Position numbers and translations under genes: made by a program. From the NCBI GenBank assembly GCA_916700875.1, contig CAKAKS010000038.1, forward strand, positions 10,335,719 to 10,399,718: a DNA stretch of 64,000 nt, given 5' to 3'. The DNA comes from Sebastes aleutianus. Taxonomy: Eukaryota > Chordata > Actinopteri > Perciformes > Sebastidae. Of the stretch, positions 34,890 through 45,664 are shown one piece after another (positions within the stretch are counted from its first letter, which is position 1; each line of letters opens with the position of its first letter). A model generated the notes under the pieces. The model made no database searches, was not told the origin of the DNA, and saw nothing but the letters and a program-made list of their open reading frames with translations.

Positions 34890-35340
34890 ATTATTACGAT
34901 ACGATAATATGATAATAATTTATTGTCAGACAGGTCTGAAATTTGTTTTGCATAACAGCAACTCCATTTGCAAAATCACAAAAACGACAAAGACAAGAAA
35001 CAAGGATACAAACATTTAAACATTACAATCACAGAAGACGATATTCAGGGCCCTTCAACGTACATTTGATCTGGGATTAGGCTCCATATTTAGTTTTAGG
35101 ATTGGCTGGTGTACAAAAGAGTGCTTCATGTTGTTGCTGTTTATCTACAACAAAACAGGACATACAGAATACAGTATGAATTCAGTACAACAACAGTAAC
35201 ATAAATAAATTACTAAATATGTAGATGGATAAATATATATATATAATTATATATATATTATTATATTATAGTATAGTATATTATATTATTTTATATTATA
35301 TTATATATATTATATTATATATAAATAATAAATAAATTAA
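34890..35340. repeat. Probable repeat fragment and AT-only low-complexity stretch
   Basis: TTTATTGTCAGACAGGTCTG (34918) resembles an inverted retroelement 3' tail. Positions 35231-35340 are almost purely A/T (TATATTATA types). Confidence 0.45.
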
Positions 35341-35397
35341 ACAAATGAATCAATAATTCAGGAGATTTGTTGGAATTTCTGCAGCAACACAGCAGTC

Positions 35398-35433
35398 ACT
35401 ACATTTCCCACAAGGCGTCACGGTTTTACGTCA
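35398..35433 (+). promoter_or_regulatory. dpm3: dpm3 promoter: ZNF143-like site and CRE-like site
   Basis: ACTACATTTCCCACAAGGC (35398-35416) fits the composite ACTACA plus TTCCCA motif bound by ZNF143 (Staf) in housekeeping promoters. TTACGTCA (35426-35433) is a CRE/ATF half-consensus. No TATA box is apparent near the inferred start, consistent with a housekeeping gene. Confidence 0.6.
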
Positions 35434-35439
35434 TAACTC

Positions 35440-35472
35440 TGCGCTGAGCTGAGGTGGCGTTAGAGAGAGGAG
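35440..35472 (+). other. dpm3: Candidate non-coding first exon of dpm3
   Basis: This short stretch after the promoter motifs ends GAGGAG|GTAAAC. The acceptor TCTCTCTTTCTAG (AG at 35695-35696) opens the coding exon, so a 224-bp 5' UTR intron is likely. The 5' limit is a guess. Confidence 0.5.
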
Positions 35473-35731
35473 GTAAACACAGCGGATTAGTTCTTCTAAA
35501 AACGTGTTTATTGAACTAAACGCTCTTTAAACGAATGACTCGTTTCATTTAGTTGCTTTAGTATGACTGTTTTGCTCCTGTCTCCTACTCCCTGTGTGTT
35601 TTCCTCATGTGTTGTAGCTAGAAAGATAACAAAACGTGCTACTTTTGGTGAGCTAAAGCTAAGCTAAGCTAATAAAACAACCATCTCTCTTTCTAGGTTT
35701 GTCTTCCAGCTGCTCACCTGAAATCCTCATC

Positions 35732-36010
35732 ATGACTAAACTCCTGGAGTGGCTGTTGGGTGTGTCTGTGGTGGTCGCAGCCTGGGCTCTGGTCTCCTTC
35801 GACCTGTTGGACCTGAGCCTGCCTCACAGCTACAGAGAGGTGGCCTGGCCGATGCCTCTCTACCTGCTGGTGTCGTTTGGCTGCTACTCTCTGGCCACGG
35901 TGGGATACAGGGTGGCCACCTTCAATGACTGCGACCAGGCGTCCAGAGAGCTGCAGGAGCAGATACGAGAAGCCAAAGAGGACTTGAGGAAAAAGGGCTT
36001 AAAGATGTAG
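35732..36010 (+). CDS. dpm3: Dolichol-phosphate mannosyltransferase subunit 3
   Basis: DPM3 is the small ER-membrane subunit that holds catalytic DPM1 in dolichol-phosphate-mannose synthase, together with DPM2. The product donates mannose for N-glycans, GPI anchors and O- and C-mannosylation. The frame is 92 residues, the length I recall for the mammalian protein. It starts MTKLLEWLLG, has two hydrophobic segments (about 5-24 and 40-58), the conserved LLVSFGCYSLATVGYRVATF core, and a charged amphipathic C-terminal helix (SRELQEQIREAKEDLRKK) that in the family contacts DPM1. The coding region is intronless. The ATG at 35732 is chosen because it gives the family N-terminus; the frame is open upstream but without a better ATG. 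Confidence 0.95.
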   Translation: MTKLLEWLLGVSVVVAAWALVSFDLLDLSLPHSYREVAWPMPLYLLVSFGCYSLATVGYRVATFNDCDQASRELQEQIREAKEDLRKKGLKM

Positions 36011-36191
36011 AAAAGTTGATGGAGAAGGAGGACCATGTAGAGGAACTTTTGAGAGACTGGAAGAGGATGCATGGACTACTTTCACACACAAGTCTGCACA
36101 GAGAATGTTTAGGATGTGTGAAATGTGTTGGATGAAAGTATACTCTGAGCTGGCACCCTCTGTTTGTGTTGTTTACAGCAGACATGATCTG

Positions 36192-36850
36192 AACATCAAT
36201 CATAATGATCATTTTATGCAGCAGTGTTTCTTATTAGATAATGATCAAATGGGTTTCAGGAAATGTGATTTCTGGGTTACGCATACCACAGCAGTTTGCA
36301 CTTTGAAAAAGTCAAAGTTTATCATTCTCACCATATAAATACCTCTTTTATGAAGTACCTGAATGATATTTCACCAATAACACTAGTTTTGTGTTGCGAA
36401 ATCGGTTTCCTCAAACCTGATAAAAGATGCTAAAGGTCTTTGGTTGCAAACTACTCAAAAATGTAAATACCCTTGAGGATCACTGGTCTGCTAAATCATC
36501 ATTATGACATCAATTATAATGACCCTTTTATGCAGCAGTGTTTCTTATTAGATATTGATCAAATGTGTTTCAGGAATTTAGACATGAACGGCCTGATGGG
36601 TGATTTCTGGGTTACTCATACCGCAGCAGTTTGCAGTGTCAAAGTTGATCATTCTCACCCTATAAAGACCTTGTTTATGAAGTAACTGAATGATATTTCA
36701 CCAATAACACCAGTTTGTGTTTGAAATCGGTTTGTAGCAGGTGGTTTCACCAAATTAGCACACCTCAAAACCTGATAAGAGAAGCTAAAGGTCTTTGGTT
36801 GCAAAGTTAAATACCCCTGAGAATCACTGGTCTGCTAAATTATCATCTGT
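36192..36850 (+). repeat. Two-copy tandem duplication in the dpm3 3' region
   Basis: Unit 1 (36192-36505) and unit 2 (36506-about 36850) share ATTTTATGCAGCAGTGTTTC or its close match, TTCTTATTAGATA, GATTTCTGGGTTAC, GAATGATATTTCACCAATAA and TAAAGGTCTTTGGTTGCAAA. The offset is about 314 bp. Unit 2 has an extra segment around 36735-36760. Confidence 0.85.
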
Positions 36851-37104
36851 AACAAGTTGCCCATCACTGAAATGCCAGCAAAAGAAACCAAAAAGGTCAC
36901 ACTAAAGACTGTTACCACTGGGATTCTCAGATGCTTTCAATCTATGTCAAATCCAAACTAGTACTGCACAGTGTGGACCTTGTTGTGTGTGTCTGGAGAT
37001 CGTTTGCTCGTCTGTATAGATTGACTAGATTTTATCTGTAAAGAAGTGTACATTCCATTGTCAAATTTACAACTTGTGCCCCTGCGGCTGTTGACGGAAC
37101 TTAA

Positions 37105-37110
37105 TTAAAT
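37105..37110 (+). terminator. dpm3: Possible dpm3 polyadenylation signal
   Basis: A variant ATTAAA signal lies in CTTAATTAAATTGGAG. If it is used, the duplicated segment is part of the 3' UTR. An earlier site cannot be excluded. Confidence 0.3.
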
Positions 37111-37119
37111 TGGAGTCTA

Positions 37120-38360
37120 TTTTTCTTCGGTTTTTCTGCCTACAAAATGTGTGTGTGTTTGTGGGTTGGGGGTTCGGATATATATATGTGATTACGTGCA
37201 CATGCGATGCATTCCTTCTCCGAGCGTAACCCACATGGCCTGAGGGCTTTATATCAACTTCTCAATGCTTCCCTCTGTGCAAGAGACAGATCTCTTTTGT
37301 CACATTTTTGTACTTAACATGAAATCTACTTTATACAGCATGTCCCTTTTCGCCCCTCACGGAGGTTTGCTCCAATCAGAGAATGTATGCTAAATATGTA
37401 GTCCTGAACTAATCTGATGTTGGCAAGTGCAGTTCTTTTGTGTGTGCCTTTAAAAAGGCTGCCTATGCTCATTTTCAGCAAGTTCCCGCTGGGCATAAAC
37501 AAAGCATAGCCCGGCCAAAAGCATCATTATAGGGTTTCAAAAGCTCCCATAACTTCAGAGCAAATGCAAAAGAGCTGGTAACTCTCCGTGCGCAGATCTC
37601 AGCCCGTTGTGCCGTTTGGCTGCAGCCCCCATCATGCCTTGCACGGTCACCCCCCATGAACGTCTGCAAGCTGTTGCAGGAGTAGACTGGATGAAAGGCA
37701 ACCTGTTATTTACCAGCAAATCTTCTACTTTTGGCAATTACACCAAAGGCTTCCCTTGGTAGGCAGTTATGCTCTTACTCGTAACCACATGTGAAATAGT
37801 TAATCGCTTTTTTCTTTGTCATCATTTTCCCCGAATTTAACTTTGAAGATGTCCATCTGTTTGTTTTTATTCTGCATGCTATCAGACACAAGAGTATAAA
37901 TTAGATTAGGACAAACATTTTACAGACCATATACAGTGTGCATGTGTATGTATATATACATGTACAAGTATTGTTGCCTTTTCCTTTTAATCCCTTATTT
38001 CAAACTCACAGTACATAAGCTCATCCCAGACTGAGCCCTTTACATGATAGCAAGTGTAATTAAGTGTAATCTGATGCACAGACAGAGATGTAGAAAAAGC
38101 TGTCCCAACCTCAAATATTCAAGCTTTTTTTTTTTTTTAAATCTCCATGCATTTCATTTGCAGCAGATGTGAGACGACTAGCATCACCACTGCTGTTGTT
38201 TGCATGGCGAGTGAGTGGCAATATTCGCAAGAGAGGGTGCACCTGATGCGCAAAATCCATAATAATTGCCTAGAAGTTCTGTATCTCTACCTGTCCAGGT
38301 TTTGGCTTACCAAATTATTTCATTTTTTTCTTGGCGATAATGAGCTTTCATAAATAGCTG
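37120..38360. other. Intergenic DNA, no gene seen
   Basis: No coding exon is supportable. A T-run lies at 38127-38138. Confidence 0.4.
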
Positions 38361-38367
38361 TAGGAAT

Positions 38368-39057
38368 TAGGGCTGTGAAAGTTAACACGATAATAATGCG
38401 TTAACGCAAATTAATTTTGACGCCACAAATTTTTTTAACGCATTAACGTTACTTGTGATTTTTAGGTGTGTGCCGGGGAGCTCAGTTTGGAAGCTAGTGA
38501 AGATACTGGTATCATATGAAACTAGAAAACCTTAGGAATCCGTTGGTACCATATCAAACTCATGGCCATTTTCAAAGGGGTCCCTTGACCTCTGACCTCC
38601 AGATATGTGAATGAAAATGGGTTCTCTGGGTACCCAGGAGTCTCCCCTTTACAGACATGACCACTTTATGATAATCACATGCAGTTTTGGGGCAAGTCAT
38701 AGTCAAGTCAGCACACTGACACACTGACAGCTGTTGTTGCCTGTTGGGCTGCAGTTTGCCATGTTATGATTTGAGCATATTGTTTTATGCTAAATGCAGT
38801 ACCTGTGAGGGTTTCTGGACAATAATTGTCATTGTTTTGTGTTGTTAATTGTTTTACAATAATACATATATACATGCATTTGCATAAAGCAAGCATATTT
38901 GCCCAAACCTTGTGGATAAGAGTATTAAATACTTAACAAATCTCCCTTTAAGGTACATTTTGAATAGATAAAAAATGTTAATTTGCGATTAATCATGACT
39001 AACTATGGACAATCATGTGATTAATCACGATTAAATTGTAATCGACTGACAGCCCTA
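38368..39057 (+). mobile_element. hAT-like MITE (TAGGGCTGTCAA family)
   Basis: Left end TAGGGCTGTGAAAGTTAAC and right end ATCGACTGACAGCCCTA. The flanks GTAGGAAT (38360-38367) and GAAGGAAT (39058-39065) match at 7 of 8 positions, consistent with a hAT target duplication. It shares a 690-bp body with the copy at 60085, including CATTTTCAAAGGGGTCCCTT and GACAGCTGTTGTTGCCTGTT. Confidence 0.85.
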
Positions 39058-39069
39058 GAAGGAATCAAA

Positions 39070-40900
39070 CCTTCATTCATTATATCATTACTTACAGTAT
39101 ATAATTTAGATCACTTTGCATTAACTAACTAACTAAACTAAACTAAATAAACTAAACTTGACCTGAAATAATACAAAACCAAAGTAGAGACTCAGTTGTT
39201 TTCCCACATTGAAGATATGAAGCTGGTTTGTTGTGAATTATATAAATAATTTATCCGTTCGTGTATCACAGAGTGGTAGTGGAGTTCTGTGGGCTTGACT
39301 CGTGTGTCAAAGTCATCTAAAATCTCTCGGTGATGTAACATGTCTAAGTGGCAACTTGAAAATCCCCTCGCTTCGATTTTTCTTTTTTTTCCCGGTTTTG
39401 GGGGTATGAGAGCCACTTACAATTTTTTTCATAATTGCTCTGTCTGTCTTCGACAGGCTGAGAAAGATGACAAACGTGCACAGAATGTTCTCTGCTCCAA
39501 AGTGGCAAGGTGAGAGGCGTCAGGTAAATTGGGAGAGGAGCTGAAACCTAATGGGGATATAGAGACAGTGAGAGGAGCAGGACACGGGGTTGTGCCCGCA
39601 GCATGGCCCCACAGAGACCTTAAGACTCTATAAAAAAACATTTCTAGAGACACTCGGTGACACCGCTAGGAGCGAATCCATCTCGACAGGCTGAGAACCG
39701 AGACTGAAAAATGATAGGTTATCATTTTTCTGCACAGAAAAGACTCGTTTTCTTCTCCCCACCCACACATTTCACAGCAAAACCTCAAACCAATCTACAC
39801 AGAAAGAGAGACGGAGTTAGTAATCGAGGCCCAGAGCTGGAAGAGATGGAGATTTGATGCAGATACAGAAACGGGTTGAACAACAGTAATGACAGGATGA
39901 GTGATAAGAGGGGGAATCAAAACACAAGTTGAATGGTTTAGAGGGGAAGAACAAAAAAGAAGTGTGGAAGTGAGGACGAATAAAAAAGGAAAGTGACTAA
40001 GTGACACGGACAGGAAACCGAAGCATGAGCTGGAACAAGACAGAGTGTGTGACAGGACTTTTTTCGGGAAGAGGAGACCACACCCCGACCGCCGGCGATG
40101 GCAGGGGACCAAACATGTGCCCTGATTGGCCCAGAGGCTCCGTCTTATACTCTGTATAACCAAGGTGTTTCCTTCCCATCAGCCCCGTCTGACCCTGCTG
40201 GCATCTAAAGCTTTTACAGGCACTAAGCAAAAGAGGGAATAAAAGGAGCTTCCAAACATGCCGCTACAATAAAATGACATTTAATCCGACGCTGAATAAA
40301 AAAGCTCTGACCAAGGTTAAAAAGTCACTCACGGGTTAGCCTATTGTTCTTTCGCTGCTCATAAACAGCTGCTTTGATACTTAAAGGACACCGGGTTCCC
40401 GTTCCAGGGCAGCGTGGAAGCTTATAAATGCTACAAATAGCTACAGTACCATTAGGTAACCTCCCAGAGGCCCCGTAAGGCAGATACTCCTGGCTCCTCC
40501 GAGTAGTAACATACGCTGTAGCAGGCAGACGGGGCCTGGTCATTGTGTGTCCTGCTGATAGTGAGGCATGACTCAGTCCAGAGACGCAGAGATAGACCAG
40601 CTGGCGATGCCAAACCTGCTCTGAATTGTAGATTTTTTTCTTTTCTCGCTATGTCTCACGGCCTCCGCACAGTTTTTAGTTACACACACAATGTTGGCTG
40701 GGCTCTCGCTCGGTTAGACGCTGACGCCCGATAATTTGTTAAATGCCTTGTTTTTCTGCTTGTTGGGAAATGTTTGATTTTTACATAGCCCCATTTTGTG
40801 CCTCTCGTGTATTGTCTGAAACTGGGATCTTTGAACAAGACCAAGAGTCTAACAGCCACGCTAGCGGATATGTGAGCCGTTATTTAGGCACACTGGTGCT
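39070..40900. other. Intergenic DNA, no gene seen
   Basis: No gene or clear terminal repeat is found. The stretch 39430-40340 is unique-looking with no coding signature. Confidence 0.4.
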
Positions 40901-40904
40901 TTGA

Positions 40905-41220
40905 GCTATGAATGTACAAAATGTCATGTCAATTCATCCAGTTGTTGTCGAGACATTTCATTCAAAACCACAAATGTCAACTTCATGGTGGCGCTAGAGT
41001 AAAAGTCAGAGCCTGTAGCTACCAGTAGTTCCTCACAGGATGTTGATTGACAAGATGGATTTTCGGGACGTGTCTATAGAAGGCAACCCACAATGTGGGA
41101 AACTGTCGTGAGATTGTTAAGGTTGAATAGTTAAGGTTAGGATAGGTCGTCTGGCAGTGAGTTTTTTTGCACATTTTTGTAAGTTTTCTCAATTTGCGGG
41201 GTACCTTCTAGACATGACCA
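40905..41220. repeat. Repeat fragments
   Basis: CATCCAGTTGTTGTCGAGAC with ATTTCATTCAAAACCACAAA (40936-40975) is related to 43864-43901. Next to it, GTCTATAGAAGGCAACCCAC (about 41072) and GTACCTTCTAGACATGACC (about 41202) form inverted ends like those of the hairpin at 19645. Confidence 0.5.
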
Positions 41221-41229
41221 TCGCGAAAC

Positions 41230-42980
41230 TCCAGCTGCCGTGCAAGGTAAAGCGTCTGTTGCACAATAATTTTTTTTCTTTTTCTTATTTCTCAAGTTGG
41301 GCTGCTGTTAAATCCAAACAAAGGTAACTGGAAATGGCAAACTGTATGCCCAATGCTCAAATTGCACAGCATAAAACAATCACAGTTGTATTTATCTATA
41401 TTGATGTTACACTATCATTTTATACTTTAATACAAAATAATGTGTTTATGTTTTTCTTGTATTGTACAAAAGCAGGAGAAAGCATGGAGCTACGTCATTT
41501 CTGGCTACGTGGATTGGAAACATAGTAGCAGCTTGAGATCATTTCCATCCAGATGATTGAAAGAGTCTTTGAGGAATCTGGAAATACCTTCAGCTCTAGA
41601 TAAAACAATCTTCTAGGTATGAATATAATGCAATGGAAATACATGAGAGCCACACACTAAGACTAGATTTAATATACACTCTATACGGTATGTTGCCTCG
41701 AAGCATTTTGATCTTCTCTGATCATATTCCCAGTATTTTGATTCATGTTGTCTTTTGTAGCGCTTGTAATTCGTCTGATCTGTGAATTTAGCCTTTAAAA
41801 TCTTATGCAAACATTATATATTCTTCTTTTAGGGGCCTGTGAAAACATTGGCCTCAGGATGTTCTTGTTTTCTGTGCTCCACGTTTGTTCCGGTTATCTC
41901 CTGACTGCCCTTAACATTTACTGCGGCGTTAAAGGCTTCACACTCGCTGTTTACATTTACTCAAGCTGGTGCGCCGAACGAGTGAGTAAATAAAGAGGAT
42001 TGTCTGCTCTTGACGAGCTACCACTCAGTGGAGCCTCTTCTTGGGGTCGGGCGGTTAAGGGGCCTGTCCGCCGGCCCTAATTTATGACCAACCCTCTCAC
42101 AACACTGGGGAGTTGTGAGGCCGTGGCACCAGTTTTTGGTGTTACAGCTGTTTTTACTGTCACGGCCGTAAAGCTCCCCTGGGAAGGGAGAGACAAGAGA
42201 AGGAGAGACGGGAACAATGGCTTGTCATGCAACTGGCAGACGAGCAAAGTATCATGGCTGGAGACAAGAAGAGGGGGGCGTTGTAGCTCAGGGTGGAGGC
42301 CCGTCAGAAGGTCGAGATAAAAACAGTAGAGGGATCACACCTGTGTGTTTAGTCTTCATGCCAAAAGGCAATCTTAAAGGTGCTCCAAATGGGACGGCCG
42401 CACGTGCTTTTAGTGCATGTTCGTGCATGTTGGCTGGCTATCTCATGGCCCCCGCTCTGCACTGCGTTGGCTCGGCGTAGCGCCCACCCTTTAGTTCCCC
42501 CCCCGGGTTAACACTTTTTGCTCCGTCAGCACTGTTGCCGTTGTTTTCACTGTTAGTGCCGTTAGCAACGAGCCGCTGGTTCAGCCGTCGTCATGTTGAG
42601 AGCCATGCGGAGGCAATTTGATTCGAAAATGCTCCCATTCTCCCAAATCTCACATTTAATCGCACTCTTTAATGGTTATGATCCTCCTCTTTCCTTTATC
42701 TCTCTATTGTAGCTGGTCTCCGGCCACCTTGGCCTTGATTCAATTCAACTCCTGTCACATTAGTGTGAGTGAGTCATTATCTGAGCCATTGGCTCCTTCT
42801 CTGGGGATCTTTCCGGTGTAATCAAAAGTAGAGACGGGCTGGGTTTCCTGAAAGCTTTTTAGCACCAAAATCACCCTAGTTCCAAGAGGAAAGGTGATGT
42901 TTAATTTAGAATAATGCTGGGGAACTGGATTATTGTTTTTTTCTAAGGGTAGATTATTAAACTTTTACAGAAAATCATGT
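41230..42980. other. Intergenic DNA, no gene seen
   Basis: No supportable gene. Some stretches (42030-42760) are GC-richer and unique-looking. Confidence 0.4.
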
Positions 42981-42984
42981 ACAA

Positions 42985-43905
42985 GAGTCCTAGTCCTGTT
43001 AGCGGCTGTACTTTGGCACAGTGTTGCTGTGAGCTCTAAATGCTAGAGCTCGCATGGCAACAGACTTACAATGGCAATGTTAACATGCTGATGTTTAGCA
43101 GGTATAATGTTTACCATGTTCCACAGCTTAGTTTAGCGGGATAGCGTGCTAACAATTACTAGTTAACACACCTGGGGCTGATGGAAGTGATATTAGTTTT
43201 GCAGGTATTTGGTCTTAAGCCAAAGCATTAGACAAGTTAACCTTTTGACCTGATGATGGTGCTGGATGAAAAGATAAGGGATCATCAAAGTTATTATAAT
43301 TAATCCTGAGGGGGATATGAATGTCTGAACCAATGTTAAAGGGGAACACCACTTAAATTAAGAATTCCAATAGGTTATTCCCATGGCCTAGTAAAGTTAA
43401 ATCAATATTTGTGAACATGAGCTACGCTTTCTCAAAGCCAGAAACCAGAAAAGTCTCAAACTTGTGATGACATAGGGTTTAAAGTCTGGAGCTGCTCCAT
43501 AGACAATGAATGGGAGACTGATTTTATGGACCCACAGAATGTTTATTTTCTGCTCTTTATAACTAAATGAGATTTATTCTATTGTAGTTTTTTCAGTTGT
43601 GAAACAGAAAATGTTCCCATATACTCAGATCATTCCTCTGGGTGCTCTCAGTGTCATCTAGAACATCTCTCCCAAATCATTGTCTATGGAGCAGCTCCAC
43701 GCTTTATTCCCTATGACTGCACAAATGTGAGTTTTAGCACTCTAGTTTTTGGATCTGGGAGAGAGTTGTTCATGTTTACTAATATTTCTGGACTGTTTTA
43801 GACCTTAGGATCAACATGTATGAATTTTTTAAAATCCGTGTAGTTCCCCTTTAATGGCAATCCATCCAATAGTTGTTGAGACATTTCACTCAAAACCACA
43901 AAATT
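42985..43905. repeat. Interspersed fish repeat split by a MITE
   Basis: The left piece (42985-43335) has ACATGCTGATGTTTAGCAGG, TTTGCAGGTATTTGGTCTTA and CCTGATGATGGTGCTGGATG. The right piece (43855-43905) resumes with TGGCAATCCATCCAATAGTT. The two look like one repeat interrupted by the element at 43336-43854. Confidence 0.6.
43336..43854. mobile_element. Inverted-repeat MITE inserted in another repeat
   Basis: The ends are TTAAAGGGGAACACCAC and, inverted, TTAAAGGGGAACTACACGG. Inside, TGGAGCTGCTCCATAGACAA is mirrored by TTGTCTATGGAGCAGCTCCA, and a further inverted pair lies around 43410 and 43780, so the element can fold back on itself. Confidence 0.8.
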
Positions 43906-44009
43906 ACAAAGACTGACATCCCTGGAGCCATACAAGCCATACCATACCATGCCTAGACATGCAAGCATGGCTAAAAATAATCACAAGAAAGCCGTTCTGG
44001 TTTTCCAAA

Positions 44010-45539
44010 AATATCTTTTTTTTTTTTATTTCACATGAAATTTTCACATTTAGCATATTTATCAAACGGGTCTTTTTATATAATCTTCTATATTTATATA
44101 TATATAAATATATACATATCATACACTTTTTCTTACTTACACATGTACAAAAATTAGGTAACAAGAATTCAGATAAAAAAAGACTGACTTCAATGGTAGT
44201 CATACACTGTTGTGCTTTGTTGATCGAGCCAGCCTGTCGGGTGAACATGTGCTTGGCAACTCGGTTTGACGCCGCGTCTTGTCTTGTTGTGAACTATAAC
44301 GATTTCAAATCATCCAAAAAAACTGTGATAGTTATTCTGAAAGTAGCTGAACTTTGTGTTTTGAAGTTTGTGGTTGAAAGTATGAGGGGGGAAAGCACCA
44401 TGATACACAGGGTTGGGTCCTGTAGTAATAAAAAGATACCAGCACTTTCATGTCAAGACAGTTTGACCGATACAGCGGCAAGATCCAACAAACAGAGAAG
44501 TCCAGCCTCTCTGCGACGCACACAACATCTCAGTGTTCGCTTTTGGCAGAAAAAACATTTTCGTCTCATCACTCTTTCAAATCAAGCGCTCCCTTTTTCT
44601 TACTCAACTCACACATTTATCCCTTTCACACGAGAACTACCTCTACCAGCAGAGAGAGAGAGAGGGAAAAGCTCTCCCACGTTGCCAACAGTAAACATTT
44701 CTTTTTCGTGAGCACATGGTATATACAGTAAAACTTCTCAGCTGCAAATGTTATAAATTATCTTCACAGAATGTACACATAACACAGTTCAATGTGGTGT
44801 GTTTTCATGTCATGATGTCAGTGTGTGTGTGGAACACTGTTGTGGAGTGTGTGTTGGCGTGTCTGTACTGTGCAGTATTAGTGCTACAGTATATAAGCAC
44901 ATGGTCGAGTTCACAAAGGAATGGTAGTCACGATGAGAACAGCCCCTCCGTGTCTGTCAATGCTACATTTAAGAGAATCACTCGGGACGTCAATGCCACT
45001 CAATACCGTCACGATAACAATACAACAAATAGTACACGATACTCAAAGGGTGGAATAGTGTACAAGTTGGAGAGATGACTGATCTTTGGCTCAAAAGGTA
45101 CGATTGCGTTTTCCGTTGAATGTGGATTCATCCCATCTAAATTTATAGAATTCAAACCGAGTCGGCGTCTTTGCTTCTTGATTGTTCTTCGGCCACTTTA
45201 GTTCCAACTTCTTCATATTGTCTTCTAGGGTTATCATCCGAAAGATGTTCAAGTTTTTGGCCCTAAAAAAATGCAAATCAAGGAGAGCTCCGAGAAAAAA
45301 AAAAAAAAAAACTTTTGAAAAATAAGACGTACTCTGTCTCAAAATGCTCAGGAGTTGCTCAGCACACGTGTAGTGCAATGCGAGTCCATCTGTACTTTAC
45401 AAGCTTCAAAAGTCTCTCCCCACGTGGCCAGCACTGGGCACTGTCTTTTTTGAGTCAGTGGTTTCATCCCCACGGACTGTCTTCATTGTAGTCCCTGAAA
45501 AAAAAAAGGCTGCTAACAGCAGTCCTTTTCCGTGTGCTC
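44010..45539 (-). other. efna1: Probable efna1 3' untranslated region
   Basis: This non-repetitive stretch follows the stop codon on the minus strand. It ends near TTTATT (44025-44030; AATAAA on the minus strand). An AT-rich run lies at 44088-44116. The 3' limit is inferred from that one signal, which sits in a homopolymer, so the UTR may be shorter. Confidence 0.4.
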
Positions 45540-45664
45540 TCAGTGCAACAATAGCAGTAATGAAAACGGGACCAGCAGTGAGAGGATCGAGAGGGATGTC
45601 GCCGTCAATGGAGAGTTTGACCGTACACTCTTCTGGACGTCTGGCAGGATTACCACTGGGTCAT
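45540..45664 (-). CDS. efna1: efna1 exon 5 (GPI-attachment signal)
   Basis: This exon encodes DPVVILPDVQKSVRSNSPLT followed by a hydrophobic tail ending LLLLLH and TGA. The acceptor is CTTCAAGCAG. The likely cleavage region for GPI attachment is around SNSPLT. Confidence 0.92.

Noticed and set aside
21860..35390. A krtcap2 gene between trim46 and dpm3
   Set aside because: It was expected from human gene order, but I could not find an exon for its conserved membrane segments by eye.
36192..36850. A CRISPR-like or satellite array
   Set aside because: There are only two long units with no spacers, in a vertebrate 3' region. A simple tandem duplication explains it.
43959..44711. A 250-codon open frame
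   Set aside because: It lies in the probable efna1 3' UTR on the opposite strand, is low in complexity at its start, and has no recognisable domain.
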